Shown: positions 6,508 to 14,200 of the stretch, piece after piece
How positions within the stretch are numbered: position 1 is the first letter of the stretch
How the letters are laid out: each line of letters begins with the position of its first letter
Assembly: GCA_023700925.1 (NCBI GenBank)
Contig: JAMPXZ010000011.1
Coordinates: forward strand, 1-32,236
DNA: 32,236 bases
DNA from: Oligoflexia bacterium
GTDB lineage: Bacteria > Bdellovibrionota > UBA1018
Direction of reading: 5' to 3'
The notes under the pieces: generated by a model
What the model was told of the DNA's origin: nothing
Seen by the model: only the letters and a program-made list of their open reading frames with translations
Databases searched by the model: none
Position numbers and translations under genes: made by a program

Positions 6508-7239
6508 TTAGCGCGCCACCTGCGCGCGGAACGAGGGGTGAATGTTGCAGCCGGTGCCCTTGAAGACGACGGGCAGGCTGGTATTCACGCGAAGCTCGAG
6601 GTGCACATTGCTGTCGGCGGTGTAGCCCGGCGCCGGTAGGTGGATCTTGAGCCCGCTTTCGATGCCGCCCGGAACTTTCACGGCCGGGCCGCACAGATCG
6701 TTGCCGTCGCGATCGAGAACCTGGTGGCCGGAGACCTGCGTGATCAGCCGGATCTCGCGGATCGCCTTGTCACTCACCGGGTCCAGGGCGAGGGTCTTGA
6801 ACACGTCGCGCTTGACCGCCATCAGATCGATGATCTCGCCGGGGCGCTGCAGGACCTCAACTTTCTCGCCGCCGCGGAAGAGAAGCTCGATCGCGTCGAT
6901 CTTGATCAGGATCTGGCCGACGACCGCAACGACGGGCCTGGGGCTTTCGGTGACCGAAGGCGTCGGCTCGGGCTGCTCAGGCGTCTCAGGCACGCTCGGC
7001 AACTCCGGTAGGCTTGGCGCCTCGGGCGTCGAGGTCGGCGAGGCCTTCGGCGTGGAGGTCGGTTCCGGCGCCGTCGGTGTTGATGGGGCCTGCGGCTCGG
7101 CGATGGTGGTATCGTCATCGAAGAAGGTCTGCTGCACCTCCCCCGATTCTCTTACGATACGACTGCTGTAAGGAGCCTCGCATCCCTGGAGAATTCCCAA
7201 TACGATTCCGAATGAAGCCCAGAACGCGTATTTCAGCAT
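6508..7239 (-). CDS. Lipoprotein with Pro/Thr/Ser linker and DUF4382-like domain
   Basis: The 243-residue product has a lipobox GILQGC (Cys20) and a Pro/Thr/Ser/Glu-rich spacer at about 48-100 (TSTPKASPTSTPE-type repeats). A C-terminal domain follows with IKIDAIELLFRGGEKVEVLQRPGEIIDLMAVKRD and IREIRLITQVSGHQV. The IDLM...IREIRL pattern is typical of DUF4382, a beta-sandwich domain found in secreted and surface lipoproteins of unknown function. Cys182 and Cys231 could form a disulfide. AAGGGG precedes the ATG by 7 nt. The gene is divergent from the TPR/beta-barrel gene across about 90 bp, which must hold both promoters. The linker suggests the domain is held away from the membrane. Confidence 0.8.
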   Translation of the reverse strand: MLKYAFWASFGIVLGILQGCEAPYSSRIVRESGEVQQTFFDDDTTIAEPQAPSTPTAPEPTSTPKASPTSTPEAPSLPELPSVPETPEQPEPTPSVTESPRPVVAVVGQILIKIDAIELLFRGGEKVEVLQRPGEIIDLMAVKRDVFKTLALDPVSDKAIREIRLITQVSGHQVLDRDGNDLCGPAVKVPGGIESGLKIHLPAPGYTADSNVHLELRVNTSLPVVFKGTGCNIHPSFRAQVAR

Positions 7240-7331
7240 AAATCACCCCTTTGGTTGCTAGACGCGCCAGGACAGTGTTTCGTTTCAATTCTGGACTAAC
7301 TTGCGATACTATTAGGGACAGGGGTACGGGG

Positions 7332-8768
7332 TTGAGGAAAATCCTTTTTCTAATCATACTGATGGCTGCTTCAGCGGAGGCAAGGCCCCGGGTGCCTGTG
7401 GCCTCGGAGGAGGGATATTTTCGGGCAGCCCTGCGGGCAGCTGGGTCAGGTGATTTGGTTTATAGCCGGAAAGTCCTGCAATATCTTGTCGCCCTTCAGC
7501 CCGGCAGGGGGCTCTACTGGTTCAACTACGGCAACATTCTTCTTCTCTCCCATGAGCACCGGGAGGCGGTCGCGGCTTACCGAAAGGTCGTCGAGCTGGG
7601 CAGCCCGCTCGCGCCCGCGGCCTGGCTGTATGCCGCCAAATGCTACCGCCTCATGGGAGTGCTGCAGTACTCGGCCAGCGCGCACCTGGCTCTTCAGCGC
7701 CTGACGTTGCCGCCGAATCTCGCGGTCGAGGCACAGGTCGAAAAGGCGCTTCTCGTCCAGGCGCTGGAGGCCCGTGCCGCCGAGGCGTACCGCGTCCGCG
7801 ACTTCAACGGCTCCGGGCGGCTCATCGATGCGCTCGAAGCGATCGGCGCGATGTCGCAGGAGGCCCGGGCGGTTCGGGGAATTCTCGCTGAGCGCGGCGA
7901 GGAACCCGCGGTCCAGGAGCGTCACGGGGGAGCGCTGCAGCTCAGCGTGAACTCGGGCTTTGACAGCAATCCTTTGGCGGATGCGAACGCGGAGAATCCC
8001 GCGCGCGCGCCGGTGATCGAAGTGGCGGCGGCTTTTGAGCGTGATCTCGGCGCGCACTCGGCCGTGCTCGGCGGCATCCAGGTCACTGAGCGCGTGGGGT
8101 TGCCGCAGGATCGGCTGCTGCGCCTGGAGCTTCTGGGCTCGGGCCTCGTGCGCGCCGGCAACGTGCGCCTGCTCTTTTATCCACTCGCGCACGGGGATTT
8201 CCTGGGCTCCTCTCCTTACCTCCCGTCCTTCGGCGGCGGCGTCGGCGCCGAGGGGGGTGAGCGCAACACGGTCGGGGTTTTTCTGCGCGTCTTGCGCAAC
8301 ATTCCGCTTCATGACGAGGCCGCGCACCTGCTCGGCTACGATCAGCTTCGCAAGCTGTACCTTGCGATGAATCGCGAGTCGTTTTCGGCAATGCTCTCGC
8401 TGATGGATCGCGTGGACGGAGGGCTGGACCTTTCGCTGCCGGGGGGCGTGCTGCCGCTCGCGGGGCGGGCCACCGGGCCCGGGGTCTCCTGGACCTGGCG
8501 CGCGGGGGCGGGCTGGGAGCTCAACGGTTTTGCCTCGTATTTCTTCCGATCTTTTGACCGCCTCGTGCAGCCGACCCGCGAGCAAAGGCTTGACCGGCAG
8601 CTCGAAGCGGGGGCGCGTATCGCACGCCAGCTCGCTGCGGGAACCGCGGCGCAAATTTCCGTGAATTATCTTCGGAATCGCTCTACGCTCGGAGGTGCGA
8701 GCCTCGATGACAACAACTACTCGCAGTGGATATTAAAGGGAGGCGTTTCATGGCAGACGTCCTGGTAG
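7332..8768 (+). CDS. TPR and beta-barrel outer-membrane-type protein
   Basis: I start this 478-residue protein at TTG 7332 because AGGGG lies just upstream and a good signal peptide follows (RKILFLIILMAASAEA). The in-frame ATG at 7251 would put 27 hydrophilic residues before it. Residues about 30-190 are helical TPR-like repeats (AALRAAGSGDLVYSRKVLQYLVALQPG, YWFNYGNILLLSHEHREAVAAYRKVVELG). The C-terminal part (about 200-478) has alternating polar and apolar strands such as GGALQLSVNSGFDSNPL, and ends in VSWQTSW with an aromatic last residue, as in outer-membrane barrels. A role in an envelope assembly or export system is plausible. The last 19 bp overlap the sigma-factor gene. A possible promoter is TTTCAA-18 bp-TACTAT near 7283-7312. 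Confidence 0.75.
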   Translation: MRKILFLIILMAASAEARPRVPVASEEGYFRAALRAAGSGDLVYSRKVLQYLVALQPGRGLYWFNYGNILLLSHEHREAVAAYRKVVELGSPLAPAAWLYAAKCYRLMGVLQYSASAHLALQRLTLPPNLAVEAQVEKALLVQALEARAAEAYRVRDFNGSGRLIDALEAIGAMSQEARAVRGILAERGEEPAVQERHGGALQLSVNSGFDSNPLADANAENPARAPVIEVAAAFERDLGAHSAVLGGIQVTERVGLPQDRLLRLELLGSGLVRAGNVRLLFYPLAHGDFLGSSPYLPSFGGGVGAEGGERNTVGVFLRVLRNIPLHDEAAHLLGYDQLRKLYLAMNRESFSAMLSLMDRVDGGLDLSLPGGVLPLAGRATGPGVSWTWRAGAGWELNGFASYFFRSFDRLVQPTREQRLDRQLEAGARIARQLAAGTAAQISVNYLRNRSTLGGASLDDNNYSQWILKGGVSWQTSW

Positions 8769-9337
8769 GCAGCCTGGCACCGGCAGCCGCATCGGACGAG
8801 GACGCCGAGCTTACGGCGTTGGTCGTGCGCGCCCAGAAGGGCGACGAAGGGGCATTGGCGGGCCTCGTCGAGCGCATCCAACGGCGGGTATTCCGTTTCT
8901 GCTTTCACCTTTGCCGCGACCCGGGGCGCGCCGAGGATCTTTGCCAGGAGGCGCTCGTCAAGGCGCTCAAGCAGCTTCCCAAGCTCGAGGAGCCCGCTAA
9001 GTTCCAGAGCTGGGTCATGCGGATCGCGAAGAACCAGTTTCTCGATGAAATGCGTCGCCCCGGACATACCCAGGAGCTTTTGGAGGACGATCCCGTGGAG
9101 GCGAGCACGGTTCGCGATGTGGGAGATCCCACTGCGGTTGCGCAGGATGTCTCCTTGGAAGTGCGTGAAGCGCTTCAGAAATTGAAGCCGGACGACCGTA
9201 TCGTGCTTCTTCTCGTCGAGGTGGAGGAGTGGTCTTACGCCGAAGCCGCTGAAATCATTGGGATCAAGGAAAATGCCCTGCGTTCGCGGCTCCATCGGGC
9301 CCGCGCCGCTTTATTAAAGATCTTTAACAACGAGTGA
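8750..9337 (+). CDS. ECF-type RNA polymerase sigma factor
   Basis: The 195-residue product has region 2 (LVERIQRRVFRFCFHLCRDPGRAEDLCQEALVKALKQLP ... FQSWVMRIAKNQFLDEMRR) and region 4 (LEVREALQKLKPDDRIVLLLVEVEEWSYAEAAEIIGIKENALRSRLHRARAAL). That is the two-domain architecture of ECF sigma factors, which direct polymerase to stress or envelope promoters. ATG 8750 has AAAGGGAGG 7 nt upstream; an in-frame ATG at 8726 has none. It overlaps the preceding barrel gene and is followed by a probable anti-sigma gene, so its activity is likely controlled from the membrane. Confidence 0.92.
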   Translation: MADVLVGSLAPAAASDEDAELTALVVRAQKGDEGALAGLVERIQRRVFRFCFHLCRDPGRAEDLCQEALVKALKQLPKLEEPAKFQSWVMRIAKNQFLDEMRRPGHTQELLEDDPVEASTVRDVGDPTAVAQDVSLEVREALQKLKPDDRIVLLLVEVEEWSYAEAAEIIGIKENALRSRLHRARAALLKIFNNE

Positions 9338-9359
9338 AACGAAACGTCCCGGTGAACCG

Positions 9360-9375
9360 TCCTATGCGTAGGAGA
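9360..9375 (+). promoter_or_regulatory. Short hairpin over the anti-sigma ribosome site
   Basis: TCCTA (9360-9364) pairs with TAGGA (9369-9373) across a TGCG loop. The 3' arm overlaps the AGGAGA Shine-Dalgarno for the ATG at 9383, so translation of the anti-sigma gene could be damped relative to the sigma gene. Confidence 0.35.
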
Positions 9376-9382
9376 GTCCATT

Positions 9383-9931
9383 ATGCCGAGCAGGTCAGCT
9401 GAAGACGAAGTCCGGAAACTCCTGAGTCCTTTGCGCGACGGCGTGCCCGAGCCGAGCCCGTTCCTCAAGACGCGGGTGCTCGCCGAGCTGCGCGAGCAGC
9501 GTCGGCAGCGGTCTGTTCGCAGCGTGTGGGCCCTGTGGAAGCCGGCTCTCGGCTTCTCGGCCGCCGCGGCGCTGATGCTTGTTCTTTGGACGGGGCGCGA
9601 AGCGCGCGGACCCGTTTTCCCGGCGACGGCGGGCCAGCCCGTGGCCGTCAAGGTCGACATGAAGGAATGGGGCGGACAGAAAGTCGCCTCGGCGAAGGTG
9701 GAGCTGCCTCGCGGCGTTCGCTTCTATTCGCGCAGCTTCCCGGCGATCGAGCAGAAGTCCACGCTTGATCTGGCCTGGAAGGAAGACGGCGCACCCGGCG
9801 CGCTGCCGATCGTCGTCAAGGCCGATGAGAACGGCCTCAAGACGGTGCGGGTGAAGTTCTTCGACGAAGGCAAGAAGCTCGTCGGGGAGCGGCTGCTGAA
9901 GATCCGCTTCGAACAGGTGGACCAGGGATAG
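9383..9931 (+). CDS. Probable membrane anti-sigma factor
   Basis: The 182-residue protein has a charged N-terminal helical segment (1-48), one transmembrane helix (about 52-68, ALGFSAAAALMLVLWTG) and a periplasmic part rich in beta-strand patterns (KVASAKVELPRGVRFYSRSF, TVRVKFFDEGKKLVGERLLKIRF). Position directly after an ECF sigma gene and the single-span N-in topology are typical of anti-sigma factors that hold the sigma factor at the membrane. The N-terminal domain lacks the HxxxCxxC zinc motif of ZAS anti-sigma factors, so this is a zinc-free or unrelated type. The ribosome site TAGGAGAG is 8 nt from the ATG. Confidence 0.7.
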   Translation: MPSRSAEDEVRKLLSPLRDGVPEPSPFLKTRVLAELREQRRQRSVRSVWALWKPALGFSAAAALMLVLWTGREARGPVFPATAGQPVAVKVDMKEWGGQKVASAKVELPRGVRFYSRSFPAIEQKSTLDLAWKEDGAPGALPIVVKADENGLKTVRVKFFDEGKKLVGERLLKIRFEQVDQG

Positions 9932-9947
9932 GATAAAGGGAGTGATT

Positions 9948-10307
9948 ATGAAACGGCGTAACTGGATGATTTTCGCGGCAGGGGCCCTGATGATGGCAAG
10001 CGGCGCGTTCGCGGCCGATCAGGTGAAGATGGCGACCTCCGAGGATCTCAGCGCCTTTGACGCCCAGCTCGGCGCGGGCGCGCCCGCGCAGGTGCGTCCG
10101 GCACCCGCCAAAAACGGCCTCGGCTCGATCGTTTCCGAGGAAGCCAAGAAGATGAAGGAAGCCGCACCCTCCGCGCCTTTCGGCCAGCAGGTCAAGGCGC
10201 GCGCGAATCAGAACGGACTCGGCCTCGGTCGCGCCTCCAGTGTTTCGGGCGGTGGACAGGGCGTGGGTCTTGAGAACAAGGCCGTCGGTAAGAAGAATAA
10301 AAAATAA
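9948..10307 (+). CDS. Small exported protein of the ECF locus
   Basis: This 119-residue protein has a Sec signal peptide (MKRRNWMIFAAGALMMASGAFA) and a low-complexity mature part rich in Ala, Gly, Lys and Gln. NGLG occurs twice and the tail GKKNKK is basic. ATG 9948 is chosen because AAAGGGAG is 6 nt upstream; an in-frame GTG at 9942 would touch that sequence. It lies 16 nt after the anti-sigma gene, so it is probably in the same operon. No family recognised. The mature protein is likely disordered. Confidence 0.7.
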   Translation: MKRRNWMIFAAGALMMASGAFAADQVKMATSEDLSAFDAQLGAGAPAQVRPAPAKNGLGSIVSEEAKKMKEAAPSAPFGQQVKARANQNGLGLGRASSVSGGGQGVGLENKAVGKKNKK

Positions 10308-10357
10308 TCACGCACCGCGAAACGAACTCGCGGTCCCCCTCGTCTTCCTGATGTGAG

Positions 10358-10380
10358 GCGATCCGGAATAAGCGGATCGC
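10358..10380 (+). promoter_or_regulatory. Leader stem-loop before the 10402 gene
   Basis: GCGATCCG (10358-10365) pairs perfectly with CGGATCGC (10373-10380) around GAATAAG. It lies just upstream of the ribosome site AGGGGGACAGGGG. It has no T tract, so it may be an mRNA-stabilising stem or an operator rather than a terminator. Confidence 0.4.
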
Positions 10381-10401
10381 AAAACAAGGGGGACAGGGGA
10401 A

Positions 10402-11049
10402 ATGAAAACAGCAGACAAAGCTTTAGTTCGTTTGAATCTCGGCATGGTGGCTTTCTTCGCGTGCGCGGGGATGATTCTCGCGCAGGCGGGACACGCGGCC
10501 GGTAACGGCGCTCCATCAGGCGCGCACTTCAATCTCAACATCATTGGCGTGGCCAAGGGCAAGACGGCTTCGATGGACGGCAGCTCCGGCCATCGCATCT
10601 TCGTTTCCCTCGAAGGCTCCACGCAGATCAAGCTTGGCGAAGGCGAGTTCGCGGTGATCGACGGCAACGGGACGGACGGCTTGGCGAAATTCCAGCTTCC
10701 CAATCCGGATCCGATGAATTCGGGCATCACCACGTACTCGGTCTACGCGCGCGCCCTGGGCAAGCCCGGCGGGAGCTCGACGATGACCACCTGTGCAACG
10801 GATCCGCTGACGGGTGAGCTGTACTGCAGCCTGAACCAGCTCGTCTCGTTCAGAAGCGGTGGCAAGGAAAGCTTCACGAACGTGAGCCGCTCTCTCCTTT
10901 ACGTCTATGCCGATATCAACGCGGACGGCGTGGTGGATCGAGTTCCTCTTTTCAGCGACCTGCTTCAGGATTACTATTGGCAGTATGACAATCAGGGCCT
11001 GAAGCTCCTGCAGCTTCGGTTCTATCCGATCGGCACGGACGTTCGGTAA
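10402..11049 (+). CDS. Exported protein with a Ca-binding-like loop
   Basis: The 215-residue product has a signal peptide (about 1-33, with the hydrophobic run LGMVAFFACAGMILAQAGHAA). The mature part begins with SGAHFNLNIIGV and contains HRIFVSLEGSTQIKLGEGEFAVIDGNGTDG. Near the end YVYADINADGVVDRVPLF holds DxNxDGxxD (171-179), an EF-hand or dockerin-like calcium loop. Cys131 and Cys142 may pair. The all-beta appearance and exported status fit a surface or periplasmic protein. A good ribosome site precedes the ATG. It is the last gene of the ECF block and is followed by a stem-loop. Function is unknown. Confidence 0.72.
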   Translation: MKTADKALVRLNLGMVAFFACAGMILAQAGHAAGNGAPSGAHFNLNIIGVAKGKTASMDGSSGHRIFVSLEGSTQIKLGEGEFAVIDGNGTDGLAKFQLPNPDPMNSGITTYSVYARALGKPGGSSTMTTCATDPLTGELYCSLNQLVSFRSGGKESFTNVSRSLLYVYADINADGVVDRVPLFSDLLQDYYWQYDNQGLKLLQLRFYPIGTDVR

Positions 11050-11074
11050 GTCCGGTCGGTGTTGATTAACAGGG

Positions 11075-11113
11075 GGCCTCGCGCCAGCTCGGCGCGGGGC
11101 CTTTGTGTCTTTG
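11075..11113 (+). terminator. Rho-independent terminator after the ECF block
   Basis: GGCCTCGCGCC (11075-11085) pairs with GGCGCGGGGCC (11091-11101) over 11 bp including one G-T pair, with a 5-nt loop. It is followed by a T-rich but interrupted tail (TTTGTGTCTTTG). Confidence 0.8.
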
Positions 11114-11120
11114 TAATGCT

Positions 11121-11143
11121 CGCTCTCCGCTCGGCCTGCGGCC
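11121..11143. repeat. Copy 2 of the 23-bp intergenic repeat
   Basis: CGCTCTCCGCTCGGCC followed by TGCGGCC differs at one base from the copy at 6462-6484. As there, it lies just downstream of a terminator hairpin and before the 3' end of a minus-strand gene. Confidence 0.5.
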
Positions 11144-11183
11144 GCGCTTGACTCACTCGCACCCCAGAGGGGCCCCGGGGAAG

Positions 11184-11591
11184 CTATTTAGGTTCGACGT
11201 TCATGGCGAAGCGGGTGAGGCCCGCCTGCCGGAGCGAATCCATGAGCCGGATGACGGCGCCGTGGGGAGTCGCCTCGTCCGCGCTGATGACGGCGGTCTG
11301 ATCCGCGGCCGCGGGGCCAAGGGCCGCGAGGCGCCGCCCGAGCGTCGGCCAGTCGATCTTCTCTTTGTCCCAGAGGACTTCGCTCTCCTTGGTGAGGGTG
11401 AAGGTGAGGGGGGATTTGCTGGCCTCCTCGCCGGTCGCGGCCTTGGGCAGCCGCACCTTGATCGCCGACTGGTAGATCGCCGGGGCGGTGATCATGAAGA
11501 TGATCAGCAGCACGAGGACGATGTCCACGAGCGGCGTCACGTTGATCCCCGAGATCATTTCGTCGTCATCCTGACTGATCGAACCGGCCAT
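11184..11591 (-). CDS. exbD: ExbD/TolR-family energy-transducing protein
   Basis: The 135-residue product has the ExbD layout: short cytoplasmic N-terminus, MISGINVTPLVDIVLVLLIIFMITAP at 12-37 with the conserved Asp in the membrane helix (NVTPLVDIVLVLLIIFM), then a periplasmic domain ending in RLMDSLRQAGLTRFAMNVEP. With ExbB it forms a proton-driven motor that energises TonB- or TolA-dependent outer-membrane processes. It starts 3 nt after the exbB stop and both are minus strand. No tonB or tolA is in the window, so the physiological partner is unknown. Confidence 0.93.
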   Translation of the reverse strand: MAGSISQDDDEMISGINVTPLVDIVLVLLIIFMITAPAIYQSAIKVRLPKAATGEEASKSPLTFTLTKESEVLWDKEKIDWPTLGRRLAALGPAAADQTAVISADEATPHGAVIRLMDSLRQAGLTRFAMNVEPK

Positions 11592-11594
11592 GGG

Positions 11595-12254
11595 TCACTC
11601 TCTTCCGGAAAGCTGGGCGATGAGGAAACTCTTGAGCGCTTCGGCCTCCGTAAGGGCCGCTTTGACTTTTCTTTGGAGAAGGTTGAAGGCCACGACCGCC
11701 GGGATGGCGACGAGGATGCCCACCGCGGTGGCGACGAGGGCTTCAGAGATGCCGGAGCTCACGGTCTGCGCGGCGGCTCCCGCCTGTTGGGACAGGTCGT
11801 GGAACGCCTTGATGATCCCAAGCACGGTCCCGAACAGCCCGACGAAAGGCGCGTTGCTGCCGATGGTGGCGAGGATCGGAAGGTTGCGGTCCCAGCCCAG
11901 GCGGGCCCGCAGCAGCGGGTCGCGGGCCAGCTCGTCGAGCACCTCGGGCGAGGCGCGCAGGTGTTTTTCATGCGCCTGGGTCACGAGCGCGAGCACCAGA
12001 TGCGACTCCAGATCGGTGGCGCCCTGCTGGGTCTTCGCGCGTTCGCGGGCGGCGCGAAGCGCCTCTTCCCAGTTGCCGGCGAGCGCGGCCTGGCGGATCC
12101 GGCTCCGGAACTCCGCGAGCTGCCGGGACGCCGTGCGGTAGTAGGAGAGGCGCTCGAAAATCAGGGCTACCGAAATCACCGAGAGAACCAGGAGCAGGTA
12201 CAGTACCCATTCCGCGCCAACCAGGGAGAGACCGAGAAAGAGATGAGAGAGCAT
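11595..12254 (-). CDS. exbB: ExbB/TolQ/MotA-family proton channel protein
   Basis: From ATG 12254 the product is 219 residues with an N-terminal membrane helix (about 8-33), a cytoplasmic loop, and two C-terminal helices. The family core is NLPILATIGSNAPFVGLFGTVLGIIKAFHDL, followed by SSGISEALVATAVGILVAIPAVVAFNLLQRK. These segments build the pentameric channel around the ExbD dimer. No good Shine-Dalgarno precedes the ATG (ttttat), and the frame stays open for 59 codons upstream, so the start is uncertain. Homology begins only at this Met. It is divergent from the kamA gene across about 180 bp. Confidence 0.93.
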   Translation of the reverse strand: MLSHLFLGLSLVGAEWVLYLLLVLSVISVALIFERLSYYRTASRQLAEFRSRIRQAALAGNWEEALRAARERAKTQQGATDLESHLVLALVTQAHEKHLRASPEVLDELARDPLLRARLGWDRNLPILATIGSNAPFVGLFGTVLGIIKAFHDLSQQAGAAAQTVSSGISEALVATAVGILVAIPAVVAFNLLQRKVKAALTEAEALKSFLIAQLSGRE

Positions 12255-12367
12255 ATAAAAAGCGTACAATAGCAATGGTTTTGACGCGCAATGTCTATTT
12301 ACAAGGCTTCCGGAATCTGGCAGGTTGAAGGGACACTCAGCCCATGTGATTGATCGGTTTTTGCTGC

Positions 12368-12398
12368 TCGCTGCGCGAGCCTGCTGTGAGCGCAGCGA
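12368..12398 (+). promoter_or_regulatory. Inverted repeat in the kamA leader
   Basis: TCGCTGCGC (12368-12376) and GCGCAGCGA (12390-12398) are perfect 9-bp complements around 13 nt, about 40 nt before the kamA ATG. Without a T tract it is a leader hairpin or an operator. No lysine riboswitch core was recognised around it. Confidence 0.4.
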
Positions 12399-12436
12399 AC
12401 TGCCGACGTGAGGCGTTTCAAGGGGGCACACACACC

Positions 12437-13588
12437 ATGGCTTTCACTATTGTCACGAAAAACACCGTCCGCGAGCGTTTTCCGAGCGCGGTTCGTCCGG
12501 ACCTCTGGAAAGATACCGAGGACAAGGACTGGAACAACTGGATCTGGCAGCAGCAAAAGCGCATCAAGTCGATGGACGTGCTCGAGAAGGTGATCAACGT
12601 CGACGCCGACGAGCATGCGGCTTTCGCGGGTTCCCACGAGCAGTTCAACATGGGCATCACGCCGTACTACGCTTCGCTCATGGACAAGAACGACCCGAAC
12701 TGTCCGGTCCGGCTGCAAGCCGTCGCCAAGACGGGTGAGCTCAAGATCGTCGATACGGACATGGAAGATCCGCTCGCCGAAGAGCGCGACATGCCGGTCC
12801 CGGGCATCACGCATCGCTATCCGGATCGCGTGCTGTTCTACACGACCCACAATTGCCCGGTCTACTGCCGCCACTGCACCCGCAAACGCAAGGTCGCGGA
12901 TCCATCCTCCTCGGCGGCCAACAAGCAGCTTGAAGAGGGCCTGGCTTACATCGAGGCGCACAAGGAGATCCGTGACGTCGTGATCTCGGGCGGGGATCCG
13001 CTGTCGAATTCCGATGAGCGGCTGGAGTACATCCTTTCGCGGCTGCGCGCGATCGAGCACGTCCAGGTCTTCCGTATCGGGACACGCAACCTCGTCACGC
13101 TTCCCCAGCGCATCACCGACAATCTCGCCAGGATGCTCTCGAAGTACCACCCGGTCTTCATTCACACCCATTTCAACCATCCCAAGGAGTGCACGCGCGA
13201 GGCTTTCGACGCCTGCGCGAAGCTCGCGGACGCCGGCTGCGTGATCAACAACCAGATGGTGCTGCTCAAGGGCGTGAACGACGATCCCAAGATCGTCATG
13301 GAGCTCAATCACAAGCTCCTGATGATGCGCGTGCGGCCGTACTACATTTTCCAGTGCGATCTCTCGCAGGGGATCAGCCACTTCCGCACGCCGGTGGAGA
13401 CAGGCCTCAAGATCGTCCAGGCGCTGCGCGGCTGGACGAGCGGCATGGCCGTTCCGCACTACGTGATCGACGCTCCGGGCGGCGGCGGCAAGATTCCGAT
13501 CCTGCCTAACTACGTGATCAAGCACGAGGGCAAGAAGTGGCTGCTGCGCAACTACAAGGGCCTGGAGTTTGAATACATCGAGCCTTGA
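12437..13588 (+). CDS. kamA: L-lysine 2,3-aminomutase
   Basis: This radical-SAM, PLP-dependent enzyme interconverts L-lysine and L-beta-lysine. The 383-residue product has CPVYCRHC (Cys140, 144, 147) for the 4Fe-4S cluster. DAPGGGGKIP contains Lys352 for PLP. Asp308 (FQCDLSQG) and Asp345 (YVIDAPGGGG) are the two acidic residues that recognise the substrate amino group in clostridial enzyme. Length fits KamA rather than the shorter EpmB. ATG 12437 begins the region of homology; AAGGGGG is rather far upstream (about 12 nt). No other lysine-fermentation gene or beta-lysine acetyltransferase is adjacent, so its role (osmolyte, EF-P modification or catabolism) is open. Its 3' end overlaps the next gene by 20 bp. 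Confidence 0.95.
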   Translation: MAFTIVTKNTVRERFPSAVRPDLWKDTEDKDWNNWIWQQQKRIKSMDVLEKVINVDADEHAAFAGSHEQFNMGITPYYASLMDKNDPNCPVRLQAVAKTGELKIVDTDMEDPLAEERDMPVPGITHRYPDRVLFYTTHNCPVYCRHCTRKRKVADPSSSAANKQLEEGLAYIEAHKEIRDVVISGGDPLSNSDERLEYILSRLRAIEHVQVFRIGTRNLVTLPQRITDNLARMLSKYHPVFIHTHFNHPKECTREAFDACAKLADAGCVINNQMVLLKGVNDDPKIVMELNHKLLMMRVRPYYIFQCDLSQGISHFRTPVETGLKIVQALRGWTSGMAVPHYVIDAPGGGGKIPILPNYVIKHEGKKWLLRNYKGLEFEYIEP

Positions 13589-14111
13589 GCGCGCGGCGCT
13601 GAGTCTGACTCTGGCTTGGCTGAGCTGGGCGGGTGTGGCCTGCACCACGCTGCCGACGCCCAAGGTGAGCAGCTACGCCTTCCCCAAGGGAGAGGCGTTC
13701 GTCGGCAATGCGGACCGGCCCTATGAGACTTTGGGCCTGGTGCGGACCAAGGTGGAGTATTTCACCCTGGACCCCATGCACGAGGAAGAGGATCTCTGCC
13801 GCAACTACTACAACAAGGCGGTTCGGGATCTCGTCAAACGCGCGAAGGAAAAGGGCGCCGACGCGGTGATCGACGTGAAGACGGTGGTTTTCACGGCCGA
13901 CGGGCGCCAGGAGTTTCATCCCACCGCCGAGTGCACGGACGAGGGGGACGAGGGCCAGGTGCTCGCGCAGGGGATCGCGATCCGCTGGAAACCCGAGCCC
14001 GGCGCCCCGAAGGCCGAGTCGCCCAAAGCCGAAAGCCCGAAGGCTGAGGCCCCGAAAACCGAGACCCCGCCGCGCGTGAACTCCCCGTTTCGCCCGCCGG
14101 GACGTCAGTAA
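13569..14111 (+). CDS. Lipoprotein with a repetitive Pro/Lys/Glu tail
   Basis: The frame opens at TTG 13569, inside the end of kamA, and gives 180 residues: a hydrophobic signal (ALSLTLAWLSWAGVAC) with lipobox GVAC (Cys25), then a domain with YETLGLVRTKVEY and VRDLVKRAKEKGADAVIDVKTVVF. The last of these recalls YbjQ-like and similar small periplasmic folds, where GADAVI is common, but the match is weak. The tail from about 147 carries repeats PKAESPKAESPKAEAPKTE, probably a disordered spacer. No ATG lies before the signal, so a TTG start is the best choice despite GGAG being only 1 nt away. Function is unknown. Confidence 0.7.
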   Translation: MNTSSLERAALSLTLAWLSWAGVACTTLPTPKVSSYAFPKGEAFVGNADRPYETLGLVRTKVEYFTLDPMHEEEDLCRNYYNKAVRDLVKRAKEKGADAVIDVKTVVFTADGRQEFHPTAECTDEGDEGQVLAQGIAIRWKPEPGAPKAESPKAESPKAEAPKTETPPRVNSPFRPPGRQ

Positions 14112-14131
14112 CCTGTCGTAAACGCACGTGA

Positions 14132-14186
14132 AATTAATTTGTTAATTGCGCTCAATGAGTTGACCCATGTGTCCGAAAGGACCATG
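14132..14186 (+). promoter_or_regulatory. Inverted repeat and GAAA-capped stem upstream of the HDOD gene
   Basis: AATTAA-TTTG-TTAATT (14132-14147) is a perfect inverted repeat in an A/T-rich patch and a likely promoter or operator. Downstream, CATGTGTCC-GAAA-GGACCATG (14166-14186) folds into an 8-bp stem with one bulged T and a GNRA tetraloop, ending just before the GAGGGT ribosome site. Confidence 0.45.
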
Positions 14187-14200
14187 AGGGTATTCACTCG

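Noticed and set aside
11103-12272. A 389-codon plus-strand open frame
   Set aside because: It is the antisense shadow of exbB and exbD, which have clear family motifs. Its translation is low-complexity Arg/Glu/Gly without domains.
12255-12436. Lysine riboswitch before kamA
   Set aside because: A leader hairpin is present, but none of the conserved lysine-riboswitch core was recognised and the region is too short for the five-helix fold.
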